From Phascolarctobacterium sp. (GTDB lineage Bacteria; Bacillota; Negativicutes; Acidaminococcales; Acidaminococcaceae), in the NCBI GenBank assembly GCA_024405645.1, contig JAKSOJ010000012.1, positions 1 through 13,842 on the forward strand: a stretch of 13,842 nt of DNA, in the 5' to 3' direction. Below the pieces are notes generated by a model that was not told the origin of the DNA, ran no database searches, and saw only the letters and a list, made by a program, of their open reading frames with translations. This document shows positions 1 through 7,240 of this stretch, in pieces. Position 1 is the stretch's first letter, and the number at the start of each line of letters is the position of its first letter. A program made the position numbers and the translations under genes.

Positions 1-86
1 GCTCCATTGGAACCAGTACCAATCTTAGATACCTTACAAATACATGCTTGAGTAAGTTTATCACCAATATGTAAATCTTTAATCAT
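1..86 (-). CDS. N-terminal fragment of a probable YhaM-like OB-fold/HD-domain 3'-5' exoribonuclease
   Basis: Only the first 28 codons are in the window; the gene continues past position 1. It starts at ATG (84-86), preceded by a strong AAGGAG whose first bases overlap the stop of the Nif3 gene, leaving a 9-nt gap. The peptide begins MIKDLHIGDKLTQACICKVS and continues to a SNG-A turn. A short beta-strand run followed by 'SNGxPF'-type residues is how the N-terminal OB fold of YhaM-family exoribonucleases begins; in that family the OB fold is followed by an HD phosphohydrolase domain that trims single-stranded RNA or DNA. The HD domain is not visible here, so the call rests on a short stretch. 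Another OB-fold nucleic-acid-binding protein is possible. It is the fourth gene of the unit that starts at the promoter near 3306. Confidence 0.5.
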   Translation of the reverse strand, partial: MIKDLHIGDKLTQACICKVSKIGTGSNG

Positions 87-95
87 TTATTCTCC

Positions 96-872
96 TTAAA
101 CGTGCTTTAAAATAAGAGTTTCTTTAGCAACCACAAACTCTACATCTAAAGAGTTTTGCTTGCAATACTTCTCCATGCGAGCACGTAAACTTTCTATTGC
201 AATACGTTCAGTAGCTTGATGGCCTGCATCAACAACATTAAGGCCCTTAAAAACTGCATCCTGAGCTGTGTGGTATTTAATATCTCCAGTAACCAATGTG
301 TCAATGCCTTTGGCTAAACAAAGGTCAACTAGGTCACCACCTGCGCCTCCACAAACACCAACTACCTTAACCTTTTTACCGGCATCAGCAATGGTTACAT
401 AATCTGCAGCGAGGCTATTTTTCACCTGAGCAGCAAAGTCAATCAGAGAACAAGAACTACTCAGTCCCATACGCCCTAAGCCACTCTCAACATCTAAAGT
501 TTTAACGTCCATAAGACCAAGCTTACTAGCTAAAATATGGTTTACGCCTTCATCTGCGCAATCGTAATTAGTATGAGCAGAATACACTGCGATTTGGTTT
601 TCTGCCAAGGTTAAGATTAGATTTTGTTGCCAATCCTTATCGGTAACTCGAGAAAACTTTTTAAAAATAGCTGGATGATGTGTAATAATCATCTGCACTT
701 TCTCGGCAATTGCTTGCTCAACAACCTCTTGGGTCAAATCTAAAGCTAGCAATACCTTCTCGACTTCGCGATTAGTTCTGCCAAGCATAAGTCCAACATT
801 ATCCCAATCCATAGCCAAATTTGTTGGAGCGAAGTCTTCCATAATGGAACATATATCATTAACTGTAGTCAT
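96..872 (-). CDS. Nif3-like dinuclear metal centre protein (DUF34/COG0327, YqfO-like)
   Basis: 258 aa protein of the NIF3/DUF34 family, often annotated 'GTP cyclohydrolase 1 type 2 homolog'; its cellular reaction is not settled. Family metal-site motifs are present: the THHP motif (residues 64-67, His65/His66), HTNYD (100-104), TGDIKYH (195-201) and the late GHQATE (217-222) supplying His218 and Glu222. It is the short form: the PII-like domain inserted mid-protein in Bacillus YqfO (about 370 aa) is absent. The ATG at 870-872 follows a GGAGG with good spacing and shares an ATGA with the trmK stop (4-nt overlap), so the two are probably translationally coupled. trmK next to nif3 is a common Firmicutes pairing (yqfN-yqfO in Bacillus). 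Cytoplasmic; no signal peptide. Confidence 0.92.
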   Translation of the reverse strand: MTTVNDICSIMEDFAPTNLAMDWDNVGLMLGRTNREVEKVLLALDLTQEVVEQAIAEKVQMIITHHPAIFKKFSRVTDKDWQQNLILTLAENQIAVYSAHTNYDCADEGVNHILASKLGLMDVKTLDVESGLGRMGLSSSCSLIDFAAQVKNSLAADYVTIADAGKKVKVVGVCGGAGGDLVDLCLAKGIDTLVTGDIKYHTAQDAVFKGLNVVDAGHQATERIAIESLRARMEKYCKQNSLDVEFVVAKETLILKHV

Positions 873-1549
873 TTATATTCCTCCAACAATTTCAGTAAGG
901 CTAATGTTTCTTGATATTTAGCAGAAGCCTTCGCTTTTTCGCTTTTTCCCATATTCTCTAAAAGTCTCTCGCAAGACTCACATTGTCTAGCAAGATGTTT
1001 TGAAAAAAGCTCTGGTTTATTTGCTAAAAGTATAGGCCCAAGATATTGCTCCGCTAGAGTATAGTTCTTAACTTCTCCTTTACGAGCAGAAATTATCTCA
1101 TAAAAATGAGGAGCGTCATCAACTAGCTTTTCTTCGTAAATTTCCCAGCCGTGTTCCCCTAACCATTTTCGGAGCGTCGGAGCGCCTGCCATGGGTTGTA
1201 GAACAAGTTGTTTGGCACTTGCAAGAACTTTAGGACTTTCTTCGAAAATCATAATAATGGTGCTAGCACCCATACCACAGATAGCGATGCTTTCTGCTTC
1301 CTCAGGCTCAAGAACTGTTAAACCTCCGCCTAGGCGGACTTCTATTTGCTTCTTAAGACCGTGCATAGCGACTGTTTGACGAGCGGCTTCACAAGGACCA
1401 GCAGCAATATCACAAGCTAAAGCTTTAGTAATTATATTTTTTTCAATTAGATAAGTTGGCAGGTAAGCATGGTCGGTACCAATATCTGCAAGAATTGCTC
1501 CTTGGTCAATTAAACTTGCAACTGCTTCCAATCTTGCGCCAATATTCAT
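869..1549 (-). CDS. trmK: tRNA (adenine(22)-N1)-methyltransferase TrmK
   Basis: 226 aa, the usual length for TrmK (YqfN), which methylates N1 of A22 in the D-arm of tRNAs using S-adenosylmethionine. The Rossmann-type domain starts at once: motif I is DIGTDHAYLP (22-31), then the acidic residue in ACD (Asp47), a CGMGAS loop (91-96) where the family usually has AGMGG, and LQPM...LRKWL (117-130), matching the family's motif IV region. Residues from about 180 to 226 are charged, helical and probably the C-terminal coiled coil. The start ATG lies 3 nt after the exporter stop and is preceded by AAGGAT with 8-nt spacing inside the end of that gene. The 3' end overlaps the Nif3 start by 4 nt. GMGA instead of GMGG is a minor variation. 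Confidence 0.93.
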   Translation of the reverse strand: MNIGARLEAVASLIDQGAILADIGTDHAYLPTYLIEKNIITKALACDIAAGPCEAARQTVAMHGLKKQIEVRLGGGLTVLEPEEAESIAICGMGASTIIMIFEESPKVLASAKQLVLQPMAGAPTLRKWLGEHGWEIYEEKLVDDAPHFYEIISARKGEVKNYTLAEQYLGPILLANKPELFSKHLARQCESCERLLENMGKSEKAKASAKYQETLALLKLLEEYK

Positions 1550-1552
1550 AGC

Positions 1553-3268
1553 TTAATCCTTTTCAAATTGAGTCATATAAAGTCGATAGTATTCACTCTT
1601 ATTTTCCATAAGCTCGTCGTGTGTTCCTTGCTCCAGGATTCCGTTTTTACCAAGAACAACTATTCTGTCAACATTACGGATAGTTGCCAAACGATGAGCA
1701 ATGACAAGAGTAGTTCTATTTTTAGAAAGCTCTTCCAAGGATTTTTGGATGGACTTTTCTGTTTCATTATCAAGCGCAGATGTAGCTTCGTCGAGAATTA
1801 ATATAGGAGGATTCTTTAAAAATACCCTAGCCATAGCAATTCTTTGCTTTTGACCACCAGATAATTTGACACCACGTTCACCAACCATAGTTTCATATTT
1901 ATCTGAAAGATTCTCGATAAAAGTATCTGCTTCAGCATATTTGGCAGCCTCTTGGATTTCATCAAAGCTTGCACCAGGTTTACCATAAGCAATATTGTTT
2001 TTAATATCGTCAGAGAATAGGAAAACATCCTGGGGAACTACACCGATATTTTTTCGTAAGGATTCCAAAGAAAGCTCTTTGATATCTTTACCATCGATAG
2101 TAATTTTTCCTTGAGAAATGTCATAGAAGCGAGGAACTAGGTTCAAAAGAGTGGACTTACCAACACCTGTAACACCCACAAAGGCAACCTTCTCCCCTGC
2201 CTTGATATCTAAAGAAAAGTTTTTAATAATAGAATCTGTACCTTCATAATTAAAAGTTACATTCTCAAACGAAATATCACCTTTCACTATGCCTGCATCA
2301 AGAGCATAGGGACTATTGACAATCTCTGGTTTTATAGACATGAACTCATCAAAACGAGCATAGCTTGCCATGCCCTTTTGATACAGATCAGCCAAAGCGT
2401 TAAGTCTCAAAACAGGACGAACAAATACGGAAACGTATAAAAGGAAGGTTACGAGATCTGCCATAGTCATTTGTTTTTGAATTATTAAATAACCACCAAT
2501 AACGACAATGACCAGGTTGGTAATATTAGTAAAGAAGACCATACTAGAGTTGCTATGACCAAGAAGACTAAAGTTCTTTTCACGAGCATCAAGCAGCTTT
2601 TTAGCAAGCTTATCCAGCTTTTGGGTTTCTAACTCTTGATTGTTAAAAGCTTGAACGATTCGAATTGCAGAAAGACTTTCTGTAGTAAAAGCAGAAATAT
2701 TACCAGTCTCTTTACGAGCAGCTCTACCCACAACCTTCATCTTGCGATTGGTAACGACGGAATCTATTGCTTTAAGAATTAACAAAAAGTTTACAACAAG
2801 TGCCAACTTCCAATTAATGGTCAAAAGCATTACCAAAGTACCAATCATGTAAATAGAACAAACTATAAAATAATTAGGACCAAGGAAAATTATTTCACGA
2901 ATTTCTCCAACATCACTAACAATGCGAGATACTAACTGCCCTACTCTTTGATTATCAAAGAATGAGAAGCTCATTCCTTCCGCATGATTAAAGATGGCTT
3001 TACGCATATCTCTTTCAATGCAAGCACCTATTGTACGACCTTTGAGCATAACCCAATAGTTGCCAAAAACTGCTATCATGTATAAACAAAACAGTATGCC
3101 AGCATTCTCAATAAGGCTATCCATATTGCCAGTGGGAAGAATTCCATTAAGAATGTATCTTAGGTACATAGGGCATGCAAGCTCGATAACAGAGACAACA
3201 ATCGCCCCTAAAAGAGTACAAATTAATATTGATTTATAAGGTTTATAGTAATTAAATAGCTTTTTCAA
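1553..3268 (-). CDS. ABC exporter half-transporter (MsbA/multidrug-like, fused TM and ATPase domains)
   Basis: About 571 aa from the proposed TTG start. Numbered from the upstream in-frame GTG at 3292, a six-helix membrane domain covers about 20-310 (hydrophobic runs near 22-45, 64-83, 141-172, 253-272 and 279-295). The ATPase has Walker A GVTGVGKST (373-381), Q-loop Gln421, signature LSGGQ (477-481), Walker B ILILDE with Glu502, SALD D-loop (505-508) and H-loop His533. All catalytic residues are present, so it should be an active homo- or heterodimeric exporter in the inner membrane. Substrate cannot be read from sequence; MsbA-like lipid flippases and drug exporters share this layout. AAGGAT (3275-3280) sits 6 nt before TTG (3266-3268), whereas the GTG at 3292 has no SD and lies about 7 nt from the predicted transcription start, so TTG is preferred. 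First gene of the ABC-trmK-nif3-yhaM unit. Confidence 0.93.
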   Translation of the reverse strand: MKKLFNYYKPYKSILICTLLGAIVVSVIELACPMYLRYILNGILPTGNMDSLIENAGILFCLYMIAVFGNYWVMLKGRTIGACIERDMRKAIFNHAEGMSFSFFDNQRVGQLVSRIVSDVGEIREIIFLGPNYFIVCSIYMIGTLVMLLTINWKLALVVNFLLILKAIDSVVTNRKMKVVGRAARKETGNISAFTTESLSAIRIVQAFNNQELETQKLDKLAKKLLDAREKNFSLLGHSNSSMVFFTNITNLVIVVIGGYLIIQKQMTMADLVTFLLYVSVFVRPVLRLNALADLYQKGMASYARFDEFMSIKPEIVNSPYALDAGIVKGDISFENVTFNYEGTDSIIKNFSLDIKAGEKVAFVGVTGVGKSTLLNLVPRFYDISQGKITIDGKDIKELSLESLRKNIGVVPQDVFLFSDDIKNNIAYGKPGASFDEIQEAAKYAEADTFIENLSDKYETMVGERGVKLSGGQKQRIAMARVFLKNPPILILDEATSALDNETEKSIQKSLEELSKNRTTLVIAHRLATIRNVDRIVVLGKNGILEQGTHDELMENKSEYYRLYMTQFEKD

Positions 3269-3274
3269 AATTCT

Positions 3275-3280
3275 ATCCTT
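3275..3280 (-). promoter_or_regulatory. Ribosome binding site that decides the ABC exporter start (TTG)
   Basis: AAGGAT on the minus strand, 6 nt upstream of TTG at 3266-3268. The longer in-frame GTG start at 3290-3292 has no purine-rich sequence before it and would give an almost leaderless message. This supports an exporter shorter by 8 residues. Confidence 0.65.
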
Positions 3281-3305
3281 AAAATTGCACACAAATTCAC
3301 TTTGT

Positions 3306-3314
3306 ATTATATCA
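3306..3314 (-). promoter_or_regulatory. Extended -10 promoter of the ABC exporter-trmK-nif3 unit
   Basis: Minus strand reads TGATATAAT: a TGN extension at 3312-3314 followed by a perfect TATAAT at 3306-3311. No good -35 hexamer lies 16-18 bp upstream (the 17-bp position reads TATAAA), as is usual for extended -10 promoters. The predicted transcription start is near 3299, giving a leader of about 30 nt to the TTG start. It lies downstream of the terminator at 3380-3408, so it begins a new unit. Confidence 0.65.
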
Positions 3315-3335
3315 TATTTTTTAGATAATTTATAG

Positions 3336-3378
3336 TTTGTGTATAATTGTCACAAAGGTTTCACAAATATTTGAGAAA
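3336..3378 (-). promoter_or_regulatory. Candidate operator: clustered TTTGTG/CACAAA half-sites and a 20-bp imperfect palindrome
   Basis: Between terminator and promoter the plus strand carries TTTGTG at 3336-3341 and CACAAA at 3351-3356 (a dyad with 9-bp spacer) and again CACAAA at 3362-3367, exactly 11 bp after the previous copy. The last copy is part of a 20-bp near-palindrome at 3359-3378, with core CAAATATTTG and arms TTTC/GAAA broken by one A-A mismatch. A further CACAAA lies at 3290-3295, around the start of the transcript. The dyad centre is about 47 bp upstream of the predicted start site. The half-site resembles Rex (TTGTGA) and CRP/FNR-type (TGTGA) half-sites, but the spacer is one base longer than in the usual Rex or CRP box, so no regulator is named. 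Confidence 0.4.
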
Positions 3379-3379
3379 G

Positions 3380-3408
3380 AAAAAAGCTCGAGCCGTAAAG
3401 ACTCGAGC
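3380..3408 (-). terminator. Rho-independent terminator after the crotonase gene
   Basis: On the minus strand a perfect 7-bp stem, GCTCGAG/CTCGAGC (arms at 3402-3408 and 3386-3392), encloses a 9-nt loop and is followed directly by six T residues (3380-3385), then more pyrimidines. It lies about 30 nt past the crotonase stop codon. The plus strand has no T run after the stem, so it acts in the minus direction only. It separates the upstream operon from the ABC exporter unit. Confidence 0.88.
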
Positions 3409-3437
3409 CAATTGAATGTTTTGGTATTTTTATGGAA

Positions 3438-4214
3438 TTATTTGCCAGTGAATACTGCTTCTCTCTTTTCATAGAATGCAGCAATACCTTCTTTGCAGTC
3501 ATCGGTACCCATGAGCAAGGGTTGAGTAGTTTCTTCAATCGCAAGAACTTCATCCATGGTCAGGTCTGTATCGTTAAGATATTTTTTGGTCAGACCAATA
3601 GACAGAGGTGCAGACTTAGCAAGACGAGAAGCCATTTTATAAACTTCGTCTTTAAGAACTTCATCTTCGCATACATGATTAACCATGCCGAATTTCTCTG
3701 CAGTTGCAGCGTCAATCAAATCAGCAGTAAACATTAATTCTTTTGCTTTTTGAACGCCAATTGCTTTAGGAAGAAGGTATAAACCACCGCAGTCAGGGAT
3801 AAGACCAACTTTAGCAAAGGATTCTGCAAAGCGAGATTTAGTGGAGCAATATACAAGATCACAAGCTAACATTAAGTTTACGCCAGCACCTGCAGCTACA
3901 CCATTAACCCAAGCAATAACAGGTTTTTCCATAGACATCAAACGTTTTGCTACAGAACCAACTTTATTAATGAAGTTTTTCTTATCAGCGGTACCAGTAA
4001 GGCCATTCAAGAAGCTCAGGTCACCACCAGCACAGAATGCTTTGCCATTACCAGTTAAAACAACGCAACGAACTTCAGCATCAGTTAAAGCTTTAGTAAT
4101 AGCAGCGTGTAAGCCATCTATGAGACCATCATTCATGCTATTTAAGGATTTCGGACGGTTCATAGTAATAGTTGCAATACCATTTTCAACAGAATACAAA
4201 ACTTGATCTTCCAC
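3438..4214 (-). CDS. Crotonase-fold enoyl-CoA hydratase/isomerase family protein (PaaG-like isomerase type)
   Basis: 258 aa, normal for the crotonase family acting on acyl-CoA thioesters. Oxyanion-hole regions are present: KAFCAGGDL (58-66) and NGVAAGAG (104-111). The two hydratase glutamates (rat mitochondrial ECH Glu144 and Glu164) are not: the aligned positions are Asn113 in GVNLML and Phe133 in AESFAKVG. Instead the protein has GLIPDCGG (137-144) with Asp141, matching the catalytic Asp context of PaaG (1,2-epoxyphenylacetyl-CoA isomerase, also a delta3-delta2-enoyl-CoA isomerase). I therefore favour an isomerase over a hydratase; the alignment is by eye and the substrate is unknown. The GTG start (4212-4214) follows AAAGGAG with about 9-nt spacing. 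It lies 38 nt after the nucleoside kinase and is the last gene before the terminator. No other beta-oxidation gene is in the window. Confidence 0.88.
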   Translation of the reverse strand: MEDQVLYSVENGIATITMNRPKSLNSMNDGLIDGLHAAITKALTDAEVRCVVLTGNGKAFCAGGDLSFLNGLTGTADKKNFINKVGSVAKRLMSMEKPVIAWVNGVAAGAGVNLMLACDLVYCSTKSRFAESFAKVGLIPDCGGLYLLPKAIGVQKAKELMFTADLIDAATAEKFGMVNHVCEDEVLKDEVYKMASRLAKSAPLSIGLTKKYLNDTDLTMDEVLAIEETTQPLLMGTDDCKEGIAAFYEKREAVFTGK

Positions 4215-4252
4215 TTTAACAATCTCCTTTATATTAAAATTTTGACAAGCAA

Positions 4253-5920
4253 TTAGAGTGCATCTCTAAATACAGAACCACCTACAAACTCTCTCAAAAT
4301 AGAGTTGTTAGGAATATCACTATCGTCAATTTGATGAACAAAGCTCAGAAGCAAAAGTAATCTTTGCGCCGTCATATAAGCCTTGCCAGATTCAATTGGC
4401 ACTGCTTTCAAGAGTGGTTCAGCGTATTTTTTAAGTACAGCTAATTCATAAATAAGAGTTGTATTGAAAACAATGTCTGCATAGGGTTGGAACGGGAAAA
4501 TATACTTTTCCTCCCCTGCTCTTACATCTTCCCACATTAAGAGAGTTCTGAGAGCATCATGACTACGGAATTGATTATCCCTTACCATACGACGCATAAG
4601 ACGAACATCAGTAGTATTGATACGATTATAATTATCCAAACTCATAGGAGTCAGAGCAGACACATAAACCTTGATTTTATTTTCAGCAGGAATGTTAGCA
4701 GTCAAACGGTCGTTAAGGCCATGAATACCCTCTACAAGAAGAATCTCGCCCTCTTTGAGTTTGAATTCCCCATCCTTCCATTCACGCTTACCAGTCTTAA
4801 AATTAAATTTCGGCAAACGCACACTTTCTCCTGCAAGAAGTTTTTCCATTTGCTCATTGAACAAAGGTAAGTCAATAGCCTCTACACATTCAAAATCGTA
4901 GCCACCATCTGGTTTTCTAGGTGTTTTTTCCCTTTCTACGTAATAATCATCCATAGAAATAGGAATTGCTTGCAGACCATTAACAGCTAGATGGATTGAA
5001 AGTCTTTGACAAGTACTTGTTTTACCAGATGAAGAAGGTCCAGCAATAAGTACCAGTTTCAGCTTATCCTTTTTAGCTGCAATCTTATCAGCCATAGCGA
5101 TAATTTTCTTCTCATGCAGAGCTTCAGCAACAAGAATCATCTTATTGTTAAACCCTTGCTCAATTTGCTTGTTGAAGCTAGCAATGGTAGCACAATTGAG
5201 AGTATGAGCCCATTCATTGCTTTCTTGGAATACGTCATGAACGATTTTCTTGTTCTCTTCGAAGTTTTCAATATCATGCCACATGTGATGGCTAGGATAA
5301 TTGATGATTACGCCTTCGTCGAAGGGGAAAAGTTCGAACTTAGAACAATAGCCACAATTTGGAGCTAACTTGCCAAAGAAGAAAGCTTTATTGCCAAGAA
5401 GTTCGTACATATATACAGGTGTACCTTCGGGTGCATTGTTGATTAAAGACTTACGGTCATCATCACAAACCGGATCGATTTCCATGGTCATGCACTCTTC
5501 TTTAGTACTGGTAACAAGATTAATGGGAACTTTTCTTTGTACCAAGTCCTTCATGCTAAATTGCAAATTCAAAACTTCTTCGTTAGAAAGCTTGCCTTCT
5601 GCAAATTTAATATAGAGAGCACTACCAAGGGTATTGCGAACCTCCATTTTTACATGGGGATATCTTCTCTTAGCAGAAGTTAAATACATAAAGAGCAAGG
5701 TATTAACATATACACGCATGCCAAGCTCAGAATCCAATGTAATGAAGTCAAGAGTGCAATCCTGAGTTAAAGGATATTGCAGATCTGTTTGAACATTGTT
5801 AACAATAGCTTCCATAACGGGAGCGCTAAACTTGTCCTTAATAAACTTTACTACATCAAGAGAACGAGTTCCCTTTTGCATTTTCAAAATTTCGCCACTA
5901 GGGAGTGTAATTGAAATCAT
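4253..5920 (-). CDS. TGS-domain nucleoside kinase (uridine kinase/PRK-like)
   Basis: 555 aa protein of the family annotated 'nucleoside kinase': a threonyl-tRNA-synthetase-like N-terminal half joined to a uridine kinase/phosphoribulokinase domain. Residues 1-62 form a TGS domain (MISITLPSGEILKMQKGTRS start). The middle part (about 65-250) resembles the ThrRS second domain, including HHMWH (211-215, an HxxxH arrangement), without a clear CxxxH partner. The kinase domain begins near 285 with Walker A GPSSSGKT (294-301), then the DDYY segment (324-327) and VEGIH (396-400), both typical of uridine kinases. The reaction is presumed to be ATP-dependent phosphorylation of a nucleoside in the cytoplasm; the role of the ThrRS-like half is unknown. 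ATG at 5918-5920 follows GAGGTAAG. Gaps are 51 nt upstream and 38 nt downstream, so it is probably co-transcribed with its neighbours. Confidence 0.88.
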   Translation of the reverse strand: MISITLPSGEILKMQKGTRSLDVVKFIKDKFSAPVMEAIVNNVQTDLQYPLTQDCTLDFITLDSELGMRVYVNTLLFMYLTSAKRRYPHVKMEVRNTLGSALYIKFAEGKLSNEEVLNLQFSMKDLVQRKVPINLVTSTKEECMTMEIDPVCDDDRKSLINNAPEGTPVYMYELLGNKAFFFGKLAPNCGYCSKFELFPFDEGVIINYPSHHMWHDIENFEENKKIVHDVFQESNEWAHTLNCATIASFNKQIEQGFNNKMILVAEALHEKKIIAMADKIAAKKDKLKLVLIAGPSSSGKTSTCQRLSIHLAVNGLQAIPISMDDYYVEREKTPRKPDGGYDFECVEAIDLPLFNEQMEKLLAGESVRLPKFNFKTGKREWKDGEFKLKEGEILLVEGIHGLNDRLTANIPAENKIKVYVSALTPMSLDNYNRINTTDVRLMRRMVRDNQFRSHDALRTLLMWEDVRAGEEKYIFPFQPYADIVFNTTLIYELAVLKKYAEPLLKAVPIESGKAYMTAQRLLLLLSFVHQIDDSDIPNNSILREFVGGSVFRDAL

Positions 5921-5971
5921 AATTCTTACCTCGTGGTGCTAAAAGCAATGCACAATTAAAATTAAAAATTA

Positions 5972-7216
5972 TCAGCCTTCAACTTTTTTCATAGCCGCAT
6001 TAATCTTTGCAGCCATGCCTGCGATTTTCTTCAGAGGAACAGCGCAAACTGCTACACGAACGCCTGCAGCCAGAGGAACAGCGAAGATATTGTCTTCATG
6101 GAGAAGTTCGCAGATAGCATCAGGATTCTTAGCAGGAATGCTCAGGAAGAAGCCTGCAACGTACGGAAGCATGGGCAGACCACATTCAGCAGCTTCTTTG
6201 CAGAACAAATCTGCACGAGCTTTAATCATTTGATAGTAGAAATCTCTTTCTTTAATAACTTGAGCTAAGAGTTCAGGATCATTGTAGATTGTAGCCAAGG
6301 TCTTCATAGCTGGACGGTTAATATTGGACCAGGTTGCACGAGAGGTATATTGGTTGATGTCTTTGAATTCTTGAATTACTTCAGGATCGGAGGAAACACC
6401 AATCATTGCACCAGTTCTTTGGCCATACATGGTGAAGCCTTTGGACATGGAATAACCAACGATGGTAAGGAGGTTAGCAGGAAGACCTTCGAGTTTTTTG
6501 AAGATTTTACGAACTTCTTCTTTTTCGCCTGCATAATCAATGTAAGCTACGTCCAAGAACAGGGTGATGTGTTTGCCAGGAATTTTAGCAGCTTCTTTAA
6601 GAATAGCGAGCATGCCATCCATATCTTCTTCGGTTAAGGAATAACCAGTAGGATTATGAGCAGGAGTATTTAAAAGATACAGCAGATTATCTTGTTTTTC
6701 CAAGAGAGCAAATACTTTTTCTTTTAAGTCAGCCAGGTTAAATTTGTTGTTTTCATCCAACATTTTGTAAGTGGTAAAGCCACGATGCATATCTTTGCAA
6801 AGTACAGAGTATGCGCCCCAGTACCAGTCAGAGCAGAGAGCAGCTTCGCCTTCGTCCAAATAGTTCCAAATTGCATGGTGGATACCACCGGAACCGCCTG
6901 CAGTTGCAACAGCGCCCAAGTAAGCGTTAGGACGGGATTCACCAAATGCAGCTACAAGAACAGCTTCCAAGAAGTCAGGAAGACCGCTGATAGGAGCATA
7001 AGCGATGAGTTCGGTAGTAGGCAGACTACGGTATACCTTTTCTACAACAGGAAGACAAACCAATTGTTCGTCTTCGTCAAGGATTGCACCAATAGTTGCG
7101 TTAACAACATTGTCTTTGCCATATTTTGCAATAGCAGCAACTGCTGCAGCGTTTGCTCCGAAAATTTTATCTTGAGCAGACTTACCAAATGCGTGTTTTG
7201 CACAGTTTGTGTTCAT
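5972..7216 (-). CDS. Class I PLP-dependent aminotransferase, aspartate/aromatic aminotransferase-like (fold type I, I-alpha resemblance)
   Basis: 414 aa. Aligned by eye with E. coli AspC the cofactor site is complete: Trp131 (DWYW, AspC Trp140), Asn188 in HNPTG (187-191), Asp222 and Tyr225 in DVAYIDYAG, Ser256, the Schiff-base Lys259 in YSMSKGF, and Arg267 in YGQRTG. Arg387 (GVRVAV) fits the arginine that binds the substrate alpha-carboxylate. Arg293 in SRATWSN aligns with AspC Arg292, which binds the side-chain carboxylate of aspartate/glutamate, so a dicarboxylic or dual dicarboxylic/aromatic substrate is likely. It probably moves an amino group from aspartate, glutamate or an aromatic amino acid to a 2-oxo acid in the cytoplasm. 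The ATG start follows AAGGAG with 9-nt spacing. The 67-nt gap from mutS2 is very AT-rich with short repeats, so it could have separate control. Confidence 0.88.
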   Translation of the reverse strand: MNTNCAKHAFGKSAQDKIFGANAAAVAAIAKYGKDNVVNATIGAILDEDEQLVCLPVVEKVYRSLPTTELIAYAPISGLPDFLEAVLVAAFGESRPNAYLGAVATAGGSGGIHHAIWNYLDEGEAALCSDWYWGAYSVLCKDMHRGFTTYKMLDENNKFNLADLKEKVFALLEKQDNLLYLLNTPAHNPTGYSLTEEDMDGMLAILKEAAKIPGKHITLFLDVAYIDYAGEKEEVRKIFKKLEGLPANLLTIVGYSMSKGFTMYGQRTGAMIGVSSDPEVIQEFKDINQYTSRATWSNINRPAMKTLATIYNDPELLAQVIKERDFYYQMIKARADLFCKEAAECGLPMLPYVAGFFLSIPAKNPDAICELLHEDNIFAVPLAAGVRVAVCAVPLKKIAGMAAKINAAMKKVEG

Positions 7217-7240
7217 TTTTAATATCTCCTTTTTATCATG

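Noticed and set aside
3290..3292. GTG as the start of the ABC exporter
   Set aside because: No ribosome binding site before it and it lies almost at the predicted transcription start; the TTG at 3266-3268 has a good AAGGAT.
3432..3737. Plus-strand open frames opposite the crotonase, kinase, mutS2 and other genes
   Set aside because: They lie fully inside convincing minus-strand genes, have no ribosome binding sites or recognisable domains, and reflect the codon use of the opposite strand.
5921..5971. Short GTGC/GCAC stem in the gap before the nucleoside kinase
   Set aside because: Only 4 bp with a 10-nt loop and no T run, so not a terminator or a clear switch.
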